Assembly (NCBI GenBank): GCA_009775225.1
Contig: VSPE01000015.1
Span: 1 to 49,685, forward strand
DNA from: Muribaculaceae bacterium
Lineage (GTDB): Bacteria > Bacteroidota > Bacteroidia > Bacteroidales > Muribaculaceae
Reading direction: 5' to 3'
Length of the DNA stretch: 49,685 nt
How positions within the stretch are numbered: position 1 is the stretch's first letter; the number at the start of each line of letters is the position of its first letter. Below the pieces are notes generated by a model. It did no database searches and was not told the origin of the DNA. It worked only from the letters and a program-made list of their open reading frames with translations. A program made the position numbers and the translations under genes. This document shows, one piece after another, positions 26,733-35,632 of the stretch.

Positions 26733-29506
26733 TATTTCAACACTACTTTGCGCACCTCTGAGCCACGGCGGAGCAGATATATGCCTGCCGAGGGGTTGGC
26801 TACGGGCATGCCTGTGAGGTCGTAGTACTGCCCGGGCATTTCGTCGGCTGCTGCGGAGTCGATGCCCGAATGTTGCGGAATGGTGTACTCGCACACGGGC
26901 GACACACCCATGCCTCCGGCGTATGCCACCTTAGCGGCCACGCGCAGGGTGGTGCCGGGCTTGTAGCCGCTGAGCACTGCGGAGTATACGCCGTCGCCAT
27001 CGGGCGTCATGGAGGTCTCGCTGAAGCCGTCGGTGTAGTTCCACATCCACGGGCCTGCAAAGCCGATGTAGTCGCCGTCGAAGTGTGCCGATATTTTCAC
27101 GTCGGTGCCGTTGTAGCTGAATTTGATGTATCCGCTTCCGAGCAGAGTGGGTTGCGAAGCCTCGTCGGCTGTAAATGTCACGGTCTTTTCGGCTGCGTCA
27201 CCCCAATTTTCGTCATTGCCGGGGCCGGGATTTTCTTCTTCTTCATCGTCGCCGGGCAACTCGGGACCGGGCTCGCCTTCTGTTGCGCAGTGGAGCGAGC
27301 GTGCCGGCACCGTGAGCGAGTATCCGTCGCTGAAGTCCACGGTGACGGGCGCGGAGCTGTAGTTGCAGGCAATGTATGTGCGGGCGCCTCTCTTGTCGAG
27401 TACAATGGCGAGGGGGCTTGATGCGGTGACGGTGCGGTCGGGTGTACCGTATTGCGCCAGCGCGTGCACCCACTGGTAGGTGTGCGCCTCCGATTCGCCG
27501 AACTTGCCGCCGAAGTGTCTGCCGTCGCGATAGAACTTCAGCGCCTTTGTCGGGTCGGTCATTGCGTAGAAGCGCGTCCAGGTGTCGTACCAGATGTTGT
27601 CGTTAGCCTCATAGTCGAGTATGCCGGTCTGCGAGCACATGGCCTTCCACAGCTTGCGGGCGTATGCGGGATTGTCGGCCAGATACATGGAGCCTGCGTG
27701 CACGGGGTATATCTGTATGCCGTAGGAGCCTTCTATGCCTGCTCCCCAGAAGTTCCGGTCGTCGTAGGAGTTGGTGAATATGCGCGATGCCGTGGCGCTT
27801 GTGAACGATGGCTCGAGGTTGGTGTCGTGCACGTCGAACCAGTATTCCTCTATTGCCGACTGCTCGGTGGTGTAGAGGTATATGCCGAGGTCGCGCATGG
27901 CAGTGTCGGCGGTCAGCTCGCCCCACAGTATGAGCGAGCAGGCGAACTGCATGGACTCCGACGACGACTCCTGGTCGCAGCCCAGACCTATGTTTGCGGT
28001 GCCGTTGGCCCACGAGTGGCCGGCGTAGGGGCTGAAGTTGCGCAGGTAGGGGAACATGCTGTCGTTGCGGTCGGCGCATGCGGCGTCGCGCACGAGCATT
28101 GCCGTCATGGCACCCCAGCGGTCTTTCCAGCCGGGTTCGTTCTCTTCCACGAAGGCAGCGGAGTGGATGAGGTAGCCCCAGTGGAAGTGGTGGTCGTTGA
28201 TGTTGGTGTCTTGTCCGTGGCCTGCGGGATATCCCAGTAGAGTGCTCCACTCGCGGTGGTAGTAGAACATGAAGGCTACGTCGCTCTGTTTATAGCTGAG
28301 CCAATCTTCGAGGCGCTCTTTCACGAGCTTCACGATGCGGTCGGCCAGAACGTCGTTGCCGCTTTGGCGTGCTATGCGTCCCACCTGCACAAGGCGGTTG
28401 AGGAGCTGGCCGTCGTTGTAGGAGTCAGTCCAGTCTGTGAGTCCGTGGCTGTCGGCTGCGAGAGTCATGAGCCTGTCCAGCTCGGCCTGCGAGAAGCCGT
28501 CGGCCTCGTCGGTCACGGCGGGAAGTGTGGGAAGTATGCCGTGGAAGCGGAGTGATGTGGTGAAGCTGTTTGTGGCTGCCATTTTCAACTCGCCTCGCAC
28601 GGTGGCGTACGAAGCGTTTTGGTATGTGTCGATGTCGGTGACGTGTGTGCGGTGGTGAGGCAGCAGTCCGGCCAGGAAGGTGTCGGCGTCGCCTTCTTTT
28701 ACATCGGGGGTGATGCTGTACACGGTTGTGACTTCGGCCGTGCGCGGGTTGTAGGAGAAGTCGGCGCGTGTGTCGGCGGGGAATACGAAGGCGAAGCGCG
28801 CCCAGTCGCGGGCGAGGGCGGCTGCGTTGGCATCCTGCGGCAGTAGTACCGCCGCGAAATAGTCTTTGCCGTCCAGGCCGGAAGATGCCCGGCCTGCAGT
28901 CACCGTCCATGTTGCGCCGGAGGGGGCGTATACGGCGTAGGCGGCGCTGTTATAGCTGTCGGTGACAAGGAGAATGTTGTCGTCGAGTACCGAGAAGTTT
29001 CCGGCGGCGTTCACCTTTACGTCGGCGTTGCCCTTTCGTGTGAAGTACACGAAGGGCGAGCCTTGTGCCACAGTGGCGTCCATTGCGCCGCCCCAGCTGA
29101 ATGTGACAGTCCAGTCGGAGTAGTCGCAGACGGTGGTCTGCGGGCACGAAAGGCCGTCCAGCCCTATTTCGAGGGGGCCGGCGCCCTGCATTGTGGCCTG
29201 GTGGAACATATTGCGGATAATGGCGAGGCCGTTGTCCTGCGTGCGGAGTCCCAGCGGATAGTTGAACATTGAATTTCCGTGATTGCTTACCAGCTCGTTG
29301 CTCCACCAGTCGTTGGTTGGCACGGGGCGTCCGAGGGCTTTGCCGGAGAGCTGCGGAGAGGCGGCGATGTATCCGTTTCTGCCTGCCCGGTCGGTGCCGG
29401 GGAATGAGTTGGAGTATGAGCCTGCGCCTACATTCACTACGTTTGCGCGGGCTTGGCCCGTAAAGAGAAGGAGTATTGCGGCGCTTGCGGCAAGTAATTT
29501 TTTCAT
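26732..29506 (-). CDS. GH81 family endo-beta-1,3-glucanase with T9SS-like tail
   Basis: This secreted 924-residue enzyme is predicted to cut internal beta-1,3-glucan bonds (laminarin, curdlan, fungal wall glucan). Signal peptide about 1-21 (ILLLFTGQARA). The catalytic region covers about 55-720. GH81 hallmarks are clear: PVPTNDWWSNEL near 61-72; INDHHFHWGYLIHSAA at 436-451 with Asp-438 as likely acid; GHSWANG at 496-502; and CDQESSSE at 510-517 with Glu-513 and Glu-517 as likely base and helper. An acidic linker follows (about 742-770, rich in E, D, P, G). A beta module about 775-875 may bind glucan. The C-terminal tail (QYYDLTGMPVANPSAGIYLL) resembles type IX secretion tails. It lies 31 bases after a DUF6056-like gene on the same strand. 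Confidence 0.9.
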   Translation of the reverse strand: MKKLLAASAAILLLFTGQARANVVNVGAGSYSNSFPGTDRAGRNGYIAASPQLSGKALGRPVPTNDWWSNELVSNHGNSMFNYPLGLRTQDNGLAIIRNMFHQATMQGAGPLEIGLDGLSCPQTTVCDYSDWTVTFSWGGAMDATVAQGSPFVYFTRKGNADVKVNAAGNFSVLDDNILLVTDSYNSAAYAVYAPSGATWTVTAGRASSGLDGKDYFAAVLLPQDANAAALARDWARFAFVFPADTRADFSYNPRTAEVTTVYSITPDVKEGDADTFLAGLLPHHRTHVTDIDTYQNASYATVRGELKMAATNSFTTSLRFHGILPTLPAVTDEADGFSQAELDRLMTLAADSHGLTDWTDSYNDGQLLNRLVQVGRIARQSGNDVLADRIVKLVKERLEDWLSYKQSDVAFMFYYHREWSTLLGYPAGHGQDTNINDHHFHWGYLIHSAAFVEENEPGWKDRWGAMTAMLVRDAACADRNDSMFPYLRNFSPYAGHSWANGTANIGLGCDQESSSESMQFACSLILWGELTADTAMRDLGIYLYTTEQSAIEEYWFDVHDTNLEPSFTSATASRIFTNSYDDRNFWGAGIEGSYGIQIYPVHAGSMYLADNPAYARKLWKAMCSQTGILDYEANDNIWYDTWTRFYAMTDPTKALKFYRDGRHFGGKFGESEAHTYQWVHALAQYGTPDRTVTASSPLAIVLDKRGARTYIACNYSSAPVTVDFSDGYSLTVPARSLHCATEGEPGPELPGDDEEEENPGPGNDENWGDAAEKTVTFTADEASQPTLLGSGYIKFSYNGTDVKISAHFDGDYIGFAGPWMWNYTDGFSETSMTPDGDGVYSAVLSGYKPGTTLRVAAKVAYAGGMGVSPVCEYTIPQHSGIDSAAADEMPGQYYDLTGMPVANPSAGIYLLRRGSEVRKVVLK

Positions 29507-29537
29507 GGTATGCAGAAGAAGATTTTCAGGTTATAGA

Positions 29538-31136
29538 TTATAGAGAGGTGAATTTTGGGTCGTCGGTATATATGGCGCGGGGCTTGCCTATTCTGTATTC
29601 TATGATTGCGCGCCAGGGGTACAGGTAGAGGTAGGGGCGCCCGTCGGCCTGGGAGGTGAATGGTATGTAGAACACACGTACACCGTTTTTTGAGAAGCGA
29701 CCGTAGTCTATCGTGGCGGTGAACTCGTCGGACTCCGTCACTCCCGGGTCGGGCATGAACAGGTGGCCTCCCGCCTCGCGCGCGCCGGTGTTGCCTCCGA
29801 GGGCGTTGCCGGAGTCTGCCGTGACCAAGCGCAGCTCCTCGGGAATAACGGTGAACTCATGGCTGTCGTCGGGGTGGTAATAGCCTTTGACCATCTCGCG
29901 GTTTGCGCGGCTGGTGAAGAGGTTGAAGTCGGGCGAGAACCACGCGGGCAGCGGTGCCTCGTGCTCGGTGACGAAGTCTGCGAAGTACGGCTCGGGTTCG
30001 GGGCGGCTGTAGTTGGCTATGGCCTTGTCGAAGTCGCGGCGGATAACTACGGTGTAGTAGTCGGTGAGTGCCTGGTGCACGAAAGCCATAATGCACATTA
30101 CGGCGGCTGCGGCTATGGCGGGTACGCGTCGGTGGTCGGCCACTCCACGCAGCAGATATACCACAATGAAAATGGCAGCGAACTCGCCCCACCAGCCTGT
30201 GCGGGGTGTGCGTGTGGCCACAAGCTGTATGCCTGCCGATGCCAGTGCCGACACCAAGAGGATGACATACAGCGGGTCGGACAGTTTGTGCCTGTGCCGG
30301 GGCGATAGCAGTGCGGCCGCCGACAATGCGAGGGCGAGGACTATGGCCGGATGTGTCGCCGCCGTGAATGTTATGCGCGAGAGCGTGAAAATCTCGGCGG
30401 CACCGGCGGCGCGACTGAAGAAGGCCGGTGCGGCGAGCAGATATGCCAGGCCGGCGGATAGTCCGGCCGCTACGGCGATAGCGTTAGGGCGCCTGTAGCC
30501 GGTGCATAATATGGCTGCCGCGGCCATGCCTGCAATAAGGGGTAGTGCGAAGCCTTCGTGCCATGCGCCCGTGACGAGGCCCGCGAGGAAGGCTCCGGCC
30601 ACACCGTAGGGTCGCGCCTTGCCGAGAAATATAGCTACGCACCATACGGCGCCAAGGGTAGGTATGTGATAGTTGAGCTGAAGGTCTTCGCTGCCCATGA
30701 CATCGTACCACGGCAGGCAGTATGCCATGAGGAACATTGCCGTGGCGGAGCTGAAGAAGCCTATGCGCCTCGCCGCCAGCGCCGTGAGCCACACGGCTGC
30801 GGCACCCAGGGCAATGGCCGCAGGGAGCGACCCCACCCATTTGGGGAGCATGAGGAGGGGCACAATGAGCACGTTTGCCAGACGGGCGTTGTCGCTAAGG
30901 TAGTGAAAGCGCCAGGTTTCGGCTATTGCCGGCCAGGGAGAGCCTTCTCCCTTTCCCTCGAGCCAGGGCCTTATGTTTTCCGCGTACCAGAAATCGTCGA
31001 CGTAGCGGGGCATGCCGGTGAAGAAAAAGGCGAGTGAGGCAATGAACATCAACCACAGCACACCGACAGCGGGCGATGACTTAAAACGCTCAGCCCTAAA
31101 CCGTGTGTCTGTATTTGTTCTGCATGCCTTCACCAT
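29538..31136 (-). CDS. polytopic membrane protein, DUF6056-like (GT-C-like)
   Basis: This 532-residue inner-membrane protein has roughly ten hydrophobic segments in the first 360 residues. A soluble C-terminal part of about 170 residues is rich in aromatic and acidic positions (SPDFNLFTSRANREMVKGYY). The first periplasmic loop carries paired acids (MPRYVDDFWYAENIRPWLEG), a pattern seen in GT-C lipid-sugar-dependent glycosyltransferases, and GAWHEGFALP matches the style of DUF6056 proteins. The family call is from recall and is moderate. A -7-type box ends one base before the annotated ATG (31136), so either the message is leaderless or the real start is further in; the next Met is residue 30, inside the first membrane segment. 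It probably forms an operon with the GH81 gene. Confidence 0.65.
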   Translation of the reverse strand: MVKACRTNTDTRFRAERFKSSPAVGVLWLMFIASLAFFFTGMPRYVDDFWYAENIRPWLEGKGEGSPWPAIAETWRFHYLSDNARLANVLIVPLLMLPKWVGSLPAAIALGAAAVWLTALAARRIGFFSSATAMFLMAYCLPWYDVMGSEDLQLNYHIPTLGAVWCVAIFLGKARPYGVAGAFLAGLVTGAWHEGFALPLIAGMAAAAILCTGYRRPNAIAVAAGLSAGLAYLLAAPAFFSRAAGAAEIFTLSRITFTAATHPAIVLALALSAAALLSPRHRHKLSDPLYVILLVSALASAGIQLVATRTPRTGWWGEFAAIFIVVYLLRGVADHRRVPAIAAAAVMCIMAFVHQALTDYYTVVIRRDFDKAIANYSRPEPEPYFADFVTEHEAPLPAWFSPDFNLFTSRANREMVKGYYHPDDSHEFTVIPEELRLVTADSGNALGGNTGAREAGGHLFMPDPGVTESDEFTATIDYGRFSKNGVRVFYIPFTSQADGRPYLYLYPWRAIIEYRIGKPRAIYTDDPKFTSL

Positions 31137-31137
31137 G

Positions 31138-31145
31138 CAAAGATA
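31138..31145 (-). promoter_or_regulatory. -7 element abutting the DUF6056-like gene start
   Basis: On the minus strand TATCTTTG matches TAnnTTTG and ends at 31138; the ATG is at 31136-31134. No TTTG lies 19-20 bases upstream. If used, transcription would begin at or inside the start codon. Confidence 0.4.
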
Positions 31146-31183
31146 AGAAAAAATTACAGCCCGTAATGAAGCGGGCCGATTTT

Positions 31184-31215
31184 TTTGAATTATCGGGTAA
31201 AAGTACTTACCTTTG
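31184..31215 (+). promoter_or_regulatory. Bacteroidetes-type promoter of the 126-aa/cyclophilin/M16 operon
   Basis: TTTG (31184-31187), a 20-base spacer and TACCTTTG (31208-31215) match the consensus exactly. The predicted leader to the ATG at 31242 is about 20 bases. Confidence 0.8.
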
Positions 31216-31241
31216 CCGTATAAACAAGCTCTTATATTACC

Positions 31242-31622
31242 ATGACCGAAACCGACCTTAAGATTTTACGTGGCGACAACGACGGTCTTCTGACCTACGA
31301 GTATCTTGCCAATCATATCGGCGAATGTGGCCCCGAAGAGATTAATGCCCTTATCGAAAATATGGTGCGCATAGACCTCTCGGGCCAGTTTATGGCCAGT
31401 GCGGCACGCTATCTCCATGCTATCGACCCGGCAGGCTACGCTCCGGCCATTCGCGAGCTGGTTGCCGGCGCTATCGACAAAGACCGCGAGCACCGCTATC
31501 TCCCCGACTTGCTTCTTGGCCTCTACGGAGAAAACTATCAGGAACGTGCCGTGGAGCTGTGCGCCGCCGACGACAACTTCCGCCGTATCTACAAGCGTCT
31601 CTTCCCCACTTCCGCTCTCTGA
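31242..31622 (+). CDS. small helical protein of unknown function
   Basis: A 126-residue soluble, acidic and apparently all-helical protein with no signal peptide, membrane segment or known motif that I recognise. It has a good dedicated promoter, and its stop TGA (31620-31622) shares one base with the ATG of the cyclophilin lipoprotein. A real, translationally coupled gene is therefore well supported. A helical-repeat or adaptor role could be imagined from the composition, but no function can be assigned. Confidence 0.8.
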   Translation: MTETDLKILRGDNDGLLTYEYLANHIGECGPEEINALIENMVRIDLSGQFMASAARYLHAIDPAGYAPAIRELVAGAIDKDREHRYLPDLLLGLYGENYQERAVELCAADDNFRRIYKRLFPTSAL

Positions 31623-32503
31623 TGAAAATACTTCGCACACTCATACCGGGCATAGCCTCGGCTATATTGTTCATGGCATGCGGCAACGCATCGGATGCCA
31701 ATGCCTCTAACACTACAACAACAAACACAATGACTCAGCAGACTGCCGATACGGCATCGGTGCGCGTGGCGGTGAGAACCACCGCCGGCAACTTCACCGT
31801 GCTCCTCTACGGAGACACTCCCAAGCACCGCGACAATTTTGTAAAACTCGTAAACGAAGGCTACTACGACAGCACTCTCTTCCACCGTGTCATCAAGGAC
31901 TTCATGATTCAGGCCGGCGACCCCGACTCGAAGACTGCCAAGAAGGGTCAGATGTTAGGCTCGGGAGGCCCCGACTACAAGATTGACGCCGAAATCGTAT
32001 TCCCGACACATTTCCACAAGCGCGGTGCCCTCGCCGCTGCACGCCAGGGCGACCAGGTAAATCCGATGAAGAAATCGTCGGGCTCGCAGTTCTATGTGGT
32101 GACCGGCCGCAAACTCGGCGACACCGAACTGGACGGACTCGCCAACAGCCTCCGCAACAAGCAGATGCAGGGTATATTCAACCGTCTTGCAATGGAGCAT
32201 CGCGACTCTATTATAGAGATGCAGCGCCGCGGCGACCGCGACGGTCTAAACGCTCTTCAGCAGAAACTGATAGCGCAGACCGAAGCCGAGGCCTCCAAGG
32301 AGCAGGCTCCCGCTCTGACCGATGAAATGCGCAAGGCCTACAAGGAAGTGGGCGGCGCTCCCCACCTCGACGGCGACTACACTGTGTTCGGCGAAGTTAT
32401 CGAGGGCATGGAGACCATAGACCGAATAGAGAAGGCCAAGACCGACGGTCGCGACCGTCCCGAGGACGACATCCGCATAATTTCGATGAAAGTCGTGAAA
32501 TGA
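31622..32503 (+). CDS. cyclophilin-type peptidyl-prolyl isomerase lipoprotein
   Basis: A 293-residue folding catalyst on the periplasmic side or cell surface. I place the start at ATG 31622, giving a signal peptide with lipobox ending at Cys-20 (LFMAC); upstream in-frame codons run inside the preceding gene. A Thr/Asn-rich spacer follows (NTTTTNTMTQQT). The cyclophilin fold starts near residue 43 (VAVRTTAGNFTVLLYGDTPKHRDNF). It contains FHRVIKDFMIQAGDPDS with the catalytic-type Arg, GSQFYVVTGR, and the closing VFGEVIEGMETIDRIE. An insert of about 80 charged helical residues (roughly 165-245) is common in Bacteroidales members. Its last four bases overlap the M16 peptidase gene. Confidence 0.92.
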   Translation: MKILRTLIPGIASAILFMACGNASDANASNTTTTNTMTQQTADTASVRVAVRTTAGNFTVLLYGDTPKHRDNFVKLVNEGYYDSTLFHRVIKDFMIQAGDPDSKTAKKGQMLGSGGPDYKIDAEIVFPTHFHKRGALAAARQGDQVNPMKKSSGSQFYVVTGRKLGDTELDGLANSLRNKQMQGIFNRLAMEHRDSIIEMQRRGDRDGLNALQQKLIAQTEAEASKEQAPALTDEMRKAYKEVGGAPHLDGDYTVFGEVIEGMETIDRIEKAKTDGRDRPEDDIRIISMKVVK

Positions 32504-33747
32504 GCGGCATTGCCGTAAACCGTCATACATTTGCCAACGGCCTCCGGCTGGTGCACTCCCGCGACTCATACACTGCCATGGTGGCCGTCGACGTGCTGTA
32601 CGACGTAGGAGCTCGCGACGAGAGCCGCAGCCGCACCGGTCTGGCACACCTCTTCGAGCACCTTATGTTCGGAGGTTCGGCCCATGCGGCTGACTTCGAC
32701 AAGGTGCTCGAGTCGGCAGGCGGCAAGAGCAACGCCTGGACGAGCAACGACTTTACCAATTTCTACGATACACTGCCTGCCGTGAACCTCGACACGGCAC
32801 TCTTTCTCGAGAGCGACCGCATGCTCTCGCCTGCTTTCAGCGAGCAGTCGCTCGAGGTGCAGCGCGGAGTGGTGATAGAAGAGTTCAAGCAGCAGTGCCT
32901 CGACCGCCCCTACGGCGACCTCTTCCACCACCTCCGGGCGCTGGCATACGCGCGGTCGCACCCCTATTCCTGGCCTGTGATTGGCCTTGAGCCTGAGCAT
33001 ATAGCATCGGTGGATATGGCGTGCGTGAAAGATTGGTTCTACCGCCACTATGCGCCCGACAACGCCGTCATTGCCATTACCGGCAATGTGGATTTCGACA
33101 CCGCCTGCCGCCGTGTGGAGCACTGGTTTGCCGATGTGCCGCGCCGCAACGTGTGCCACAACCGCGACATCGACCCGGGCTTTCCCACGGCCGACAAGGT
33201 GGAGATTGTCGAAGCCGGCGCTCCCGTGCCTATGATTGCCGTGGCCTATCCTATGGCTTCCTACGGCGAGCCGGAATATTTCGCCGCCGACACCATTACC
33301 GACATGCTGTCGGTGGGCCGCTCGGCGCGTCTGCGCACGCGCCTGGTAAACGGTTCGGCGCATGGCCTGATTGCCGATGCCGACGCCTCTGTGATAGGCA
33401 GCGAAGGGCCCGGTCTGCTGTTGCTCACTGCCCGTGTTACATCGGCCGACGACACCGCGCTGGAGCGAGCCCGCATCCTTCTTGTAGATGAGGCGCGCCG
33501 CCTTGCCGAGCCGGGCGAGATAAGTCCGAGCGAGCTGGAGCGCACCCTCAATAACTTCGAGGCTACCTTCCGCTTCTCCAATACGGGTTATCTGGCGCGG
33601 GCATCCAACCTCGCGCAGGCCGAGCTGCACGGCGAGGATATCAACGCCACCGTTACCGACCGCCGTCGCCTCACTGTCGCCGGACTGCAGCGCACCGCCG
33701 CCCGGATTTTCCTCGACACGCCTTCGGCCACTATTATTTACCGATAG
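32500..33747 (+). CDS. M16-family zinc metallopeptidase
   Basis: This 415-residue single-unit member of the insulinase/processing-peptidase family has the inverted zinc motif HLFEH at residues 50-54 and a third ligand candidate in VVIEEFKQ about 75 residues later (Glu-127/128). The inactive-type second half (about 180-400) is present. There is no signal peptide, so it is probably cytoplasmic. The start overlaps the cyclophilin stop by 4 bases (ATGA), implying coupled translation. Substrates of the bacterial single-unit forms are mostly unknown. A series of hairpins follows the stop codon. Confidence 0.92.
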   Translation: MSGIAVNRHTFANGLRLVHSRDSYTAMVAVDVLYDVGARDESRSRTGLAHLFEHLMFGGSAHAADFDKVLESAGGKSNAWTSNDFTNFYDTLPAVNLDTALFLESDRMLSPAFSEQSLEVQRGVVIEEFKQQCLDRPYGDLFHHLRALAYARSHPYSWPVIGLEPEHIASVDMACVKDWFYRHYAPDNAVIAITGNVDFDTACRRVEHWFADVPRRNVCHNRDIDPGFPTADKVEIVEAGAPVPMIAVAYPMASYGEPEYFAADTITDMLSVGRSARLRTRLVNGSAHGLIADADASVIGSEGPGLLLLTARVTSADDTALERARILLVDEARRLAEPGEISPSELERTLNNFEATFRFSNTGYLARASNLAQAELHGEDINATVTDRRRLTVAGLQRTAARIFLDTPSATIIYR

Positions 33748-33912
33748 GGTTTAGGAAACCGAAACTCACCGATTTCAGGACACAGGAAGCAAGAAAGTCT
33801 CGGAGAGACATGAAAAAAACTGTCTTTCCGTATCTTTCGTGTACCCAAAAGGGTATTTACGAAGATTAAAAAATGCGAAAAGGAGTGGCGGGCTTGGGCT
33901 TTCGCTTTTTTA
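33748..33912 (+). terminator. series of hairpins after the M16 gene
   Basis: Four inverted repeats follow one another: GGTTT-agg-AAACC (33748-33760 area); GGAGAGACA/TGTCTTTCC (33802-33829, one G-T pair); a long stem 33832-33866 around an AAAA loop (TACCC/GGGTA core, with bulges); and AAAAAATGCGAAA/TTTCGCTTTTTT (about 33868-33911, one bulged T). The last ends in six T and is the best terminator. It overlaps the -33 box of the next promoter. Confidence 0.6.
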
Positions 33913-33924
33913 TTGCTAAATTTG
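33893..33924 (+). promoter_or_regulatory. promoter of the C69 dipeptidase gene
   Basis: CTTG (33893-33896, one mismatch to TTTG), a 20-base spacer and TAAATTTG (33917-33924, exact). The leader to the ATG at 33953 is about 23 bases. The upstream box lies inside the terminator hairpin described for 33868-33911. Confidence 0.7.
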
Positions 33925-33952
33925 CATATTAAACACCAATGCAATAGAATTG

Positions 33953-35596
33953 ATGCAAAAGTACCTCTCTGTTATCACACTTGCCGCTGCGGCGTTCGGC
34001 TGCTCCGACGCCCTGGCATGCACAAGCCTTATCGCAACTGCCGGCGCTACGGCCTCGGGCAGCTCTATGATTACCTATGCGGCCGACAGTCATACGCTTT
34101 ACGGCGCTCTGTACCACCAGGATGCCGCCGACCACCCCGCCGGCGCAGTGCGCCGCGTGGTAGACTGGGACAGCAACCGCTATCTCGGCGATATCGCCGA
34201 AGCGGCGCACACCCATGCCACTGTGGGAAATATGAACGAGCACGGCGTGGCTATCGCCGAGAGCACATGGGGCGGACGCCCCGAGCTTGAGGGCTCGGGT
34301 ACCGTGGACTATGGTTCGCTAATTTATATAGCACTGCAGCGTTCGCGTACGGCCCGCGAGGCTCTCGATGTGATGACTTCGCTCGTTAAAGAATACGGCT
34401 ATGCCTCAAGCGGCGAGTCGTTTTCCATAGCCGACCCCGACGAGGTGTGGATTATGGAGCTTATCGGCAAGGGTAAGGCAGACAAGGGTGCCGTGTGGGT
34501 GGCCCGCCGTGTGCCCGACGGATATATATCGGGTCATGCCAACCATGCCCGCATACACAAGTTCCCTCTCAACGACCCAAATACGCTCTATTCGTCCGAC
34601 GTGATATCGTTTGCCCGCAGCCAGGGTTATTTCAGTGGTAAAGACGAGGATTTCGACTTCTCGCGTGCATACGCCGTGACCGATGCCGGCGCTTTGCGCG
34701 GCTGCGATGCCCGTGTGTGGAGCTACTTCAACCGCTTTGCCCCCAAGGGTGAAATGGAGCCTTATCTGGCCTGGATACTCGAGGGCAAGGGCGAGCCTCT
34801 GCCTCTGTGGGTGAAGCCTTCCAAGGCTCTCAGTGCCGATGACCTCAAATGGATGATGCGCGACCACTTCGAGGGCACGCCTCTCGACATGACGCAGGAT
34901 ATAGGCGCCGGCCCCTTCGACTGCCCCTACCGCTGGCGTCCGATGGGTTATACTGTCGACGGAGTAGAGTACACCCATGAGCGCGCTATCGCCACCCAGC
35001 AGACCGGTTTCTCCTTTGTGGCCGACCTCAATGGCAAGCGTCACGAAGCCATGAAGGGCATACTGTGGTTCGGTGTCGACGATGCCAACACCTGCGCCTA
35101 TGTGCCGGTGTTCAGCTCCAATACGGCTGTGCCCCGCTCGCTGGCCGAAGATACCGCCGACCTCTACACGCTGTCGTGGGATGCGATGTTCTGGGTGAAC
35201 AATTACGTTGCCAACCAGGCATATAACCGCTACTCGCAGATGATACCCGACATCCGCCGCGTGCAGAACGGTCTCGAAGAGGCCATGACTGCCGCCGTGG
35301 CCGAAGCCGGCACCGCCGTGGCGTCGATGGACTATGCTCAGGCCCGCACTCACCTCAACGAGCTTACAGGTCGCTGGGCCGAAAAGACTACCGCCGACTA
35401 TAAGAAGCTTGGCGACTATCTTTTTGTGAAGTATCTCGACGGCAACATCAAGAAGGAGCGCGACGGCGCTTTCGCCCGCACTCCCGACGGCACTCCCGAG
35501 CAGCCTGTGTTCGGAGGATACAACGAGCGCTATTTCCGCTCGATAGTAAACGATGCCGGCGACCGCCTCAAGGTGGTGGAGCCGGAGACTAAATAA
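33953..35596 (+). CDS. C69-family dipeptidase (Ntn-hydrolase)
   Basis: This 547-residue secreted peptidase has a signal peptide ending at ALA, directly followed by the catalytic Cys of the family (Cys at about residue 23 in LACTSLIA). The cysteine becomes the N-terminal nucleophile after cleavage. Family features include YAADSHTLYGAL, MNEHGVAIAESTWGGR and the DPDEVWIMELIGKG stretch. PepD-like C69 enzymes cut dipeptides. The frame extends one codon upstream to a TTG, but the ATG at 33953 is preferred. An FKBP isomerase gene follows after 36 bases. Confidence 0.93.
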   Translation: MQKYLSVITLAAAAFGCSDALACTSLIATAGATASGSSMITYAADSHTLYGALYHQDAADHPAGAVRRVVDWDSNRYLGDIAEAAHTHATVGNMNEHGVAIAESTWGGRPELEGSGTVDYGSLIYIALQRSRTAREALDVMTSLVKEYGYASSGESFSIADPDEVWIMELIGKGKADKGAVWVARRVPDGYISGHANHARIHKFPLNDPNTLYSSDVISFARSQGYFSGKDEDFDFSRAYAVTDAGALRGCDARVWSYFNRFAPKGEMEPYLAWILEGKGEPLPLWVKPSKALSADDLKWMMRDHFEGTPLDMTQDIGAGPFDCPYRWRPMGYTVDGVEYTHERAIATQQTGFSFVADLNGKRHEAMKGILWFGVDDANTCAYVPVFSSNTAVPRSLAEDTADLYTLSWDAMFWVNNYVANQAYNRYSQMIPDIRRVQNGLEEAMTAAVAEAGTAVASMDYAQARTHLNELTGRWAEKTTADYKKLGDYLFVKYLDGNIKKERDGAFARTPDGTPEQPVFGGYNERYFRSIVNDAGDRLKVVEPETK

Positions 35597-35632
35597 TCAG
35601 TAAATTTTTAATTCTTAATTCTCAAAGAGAAA

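Noticed and set aside
31159..31187. Hairpin GCCCG/CGGGC followed by seven T between divergent genes
   Set aside because: It looks like a terminator, but no gene reads into it from the left on the plus strand; the T-run is better explained as part of the promoter's TTTG box.
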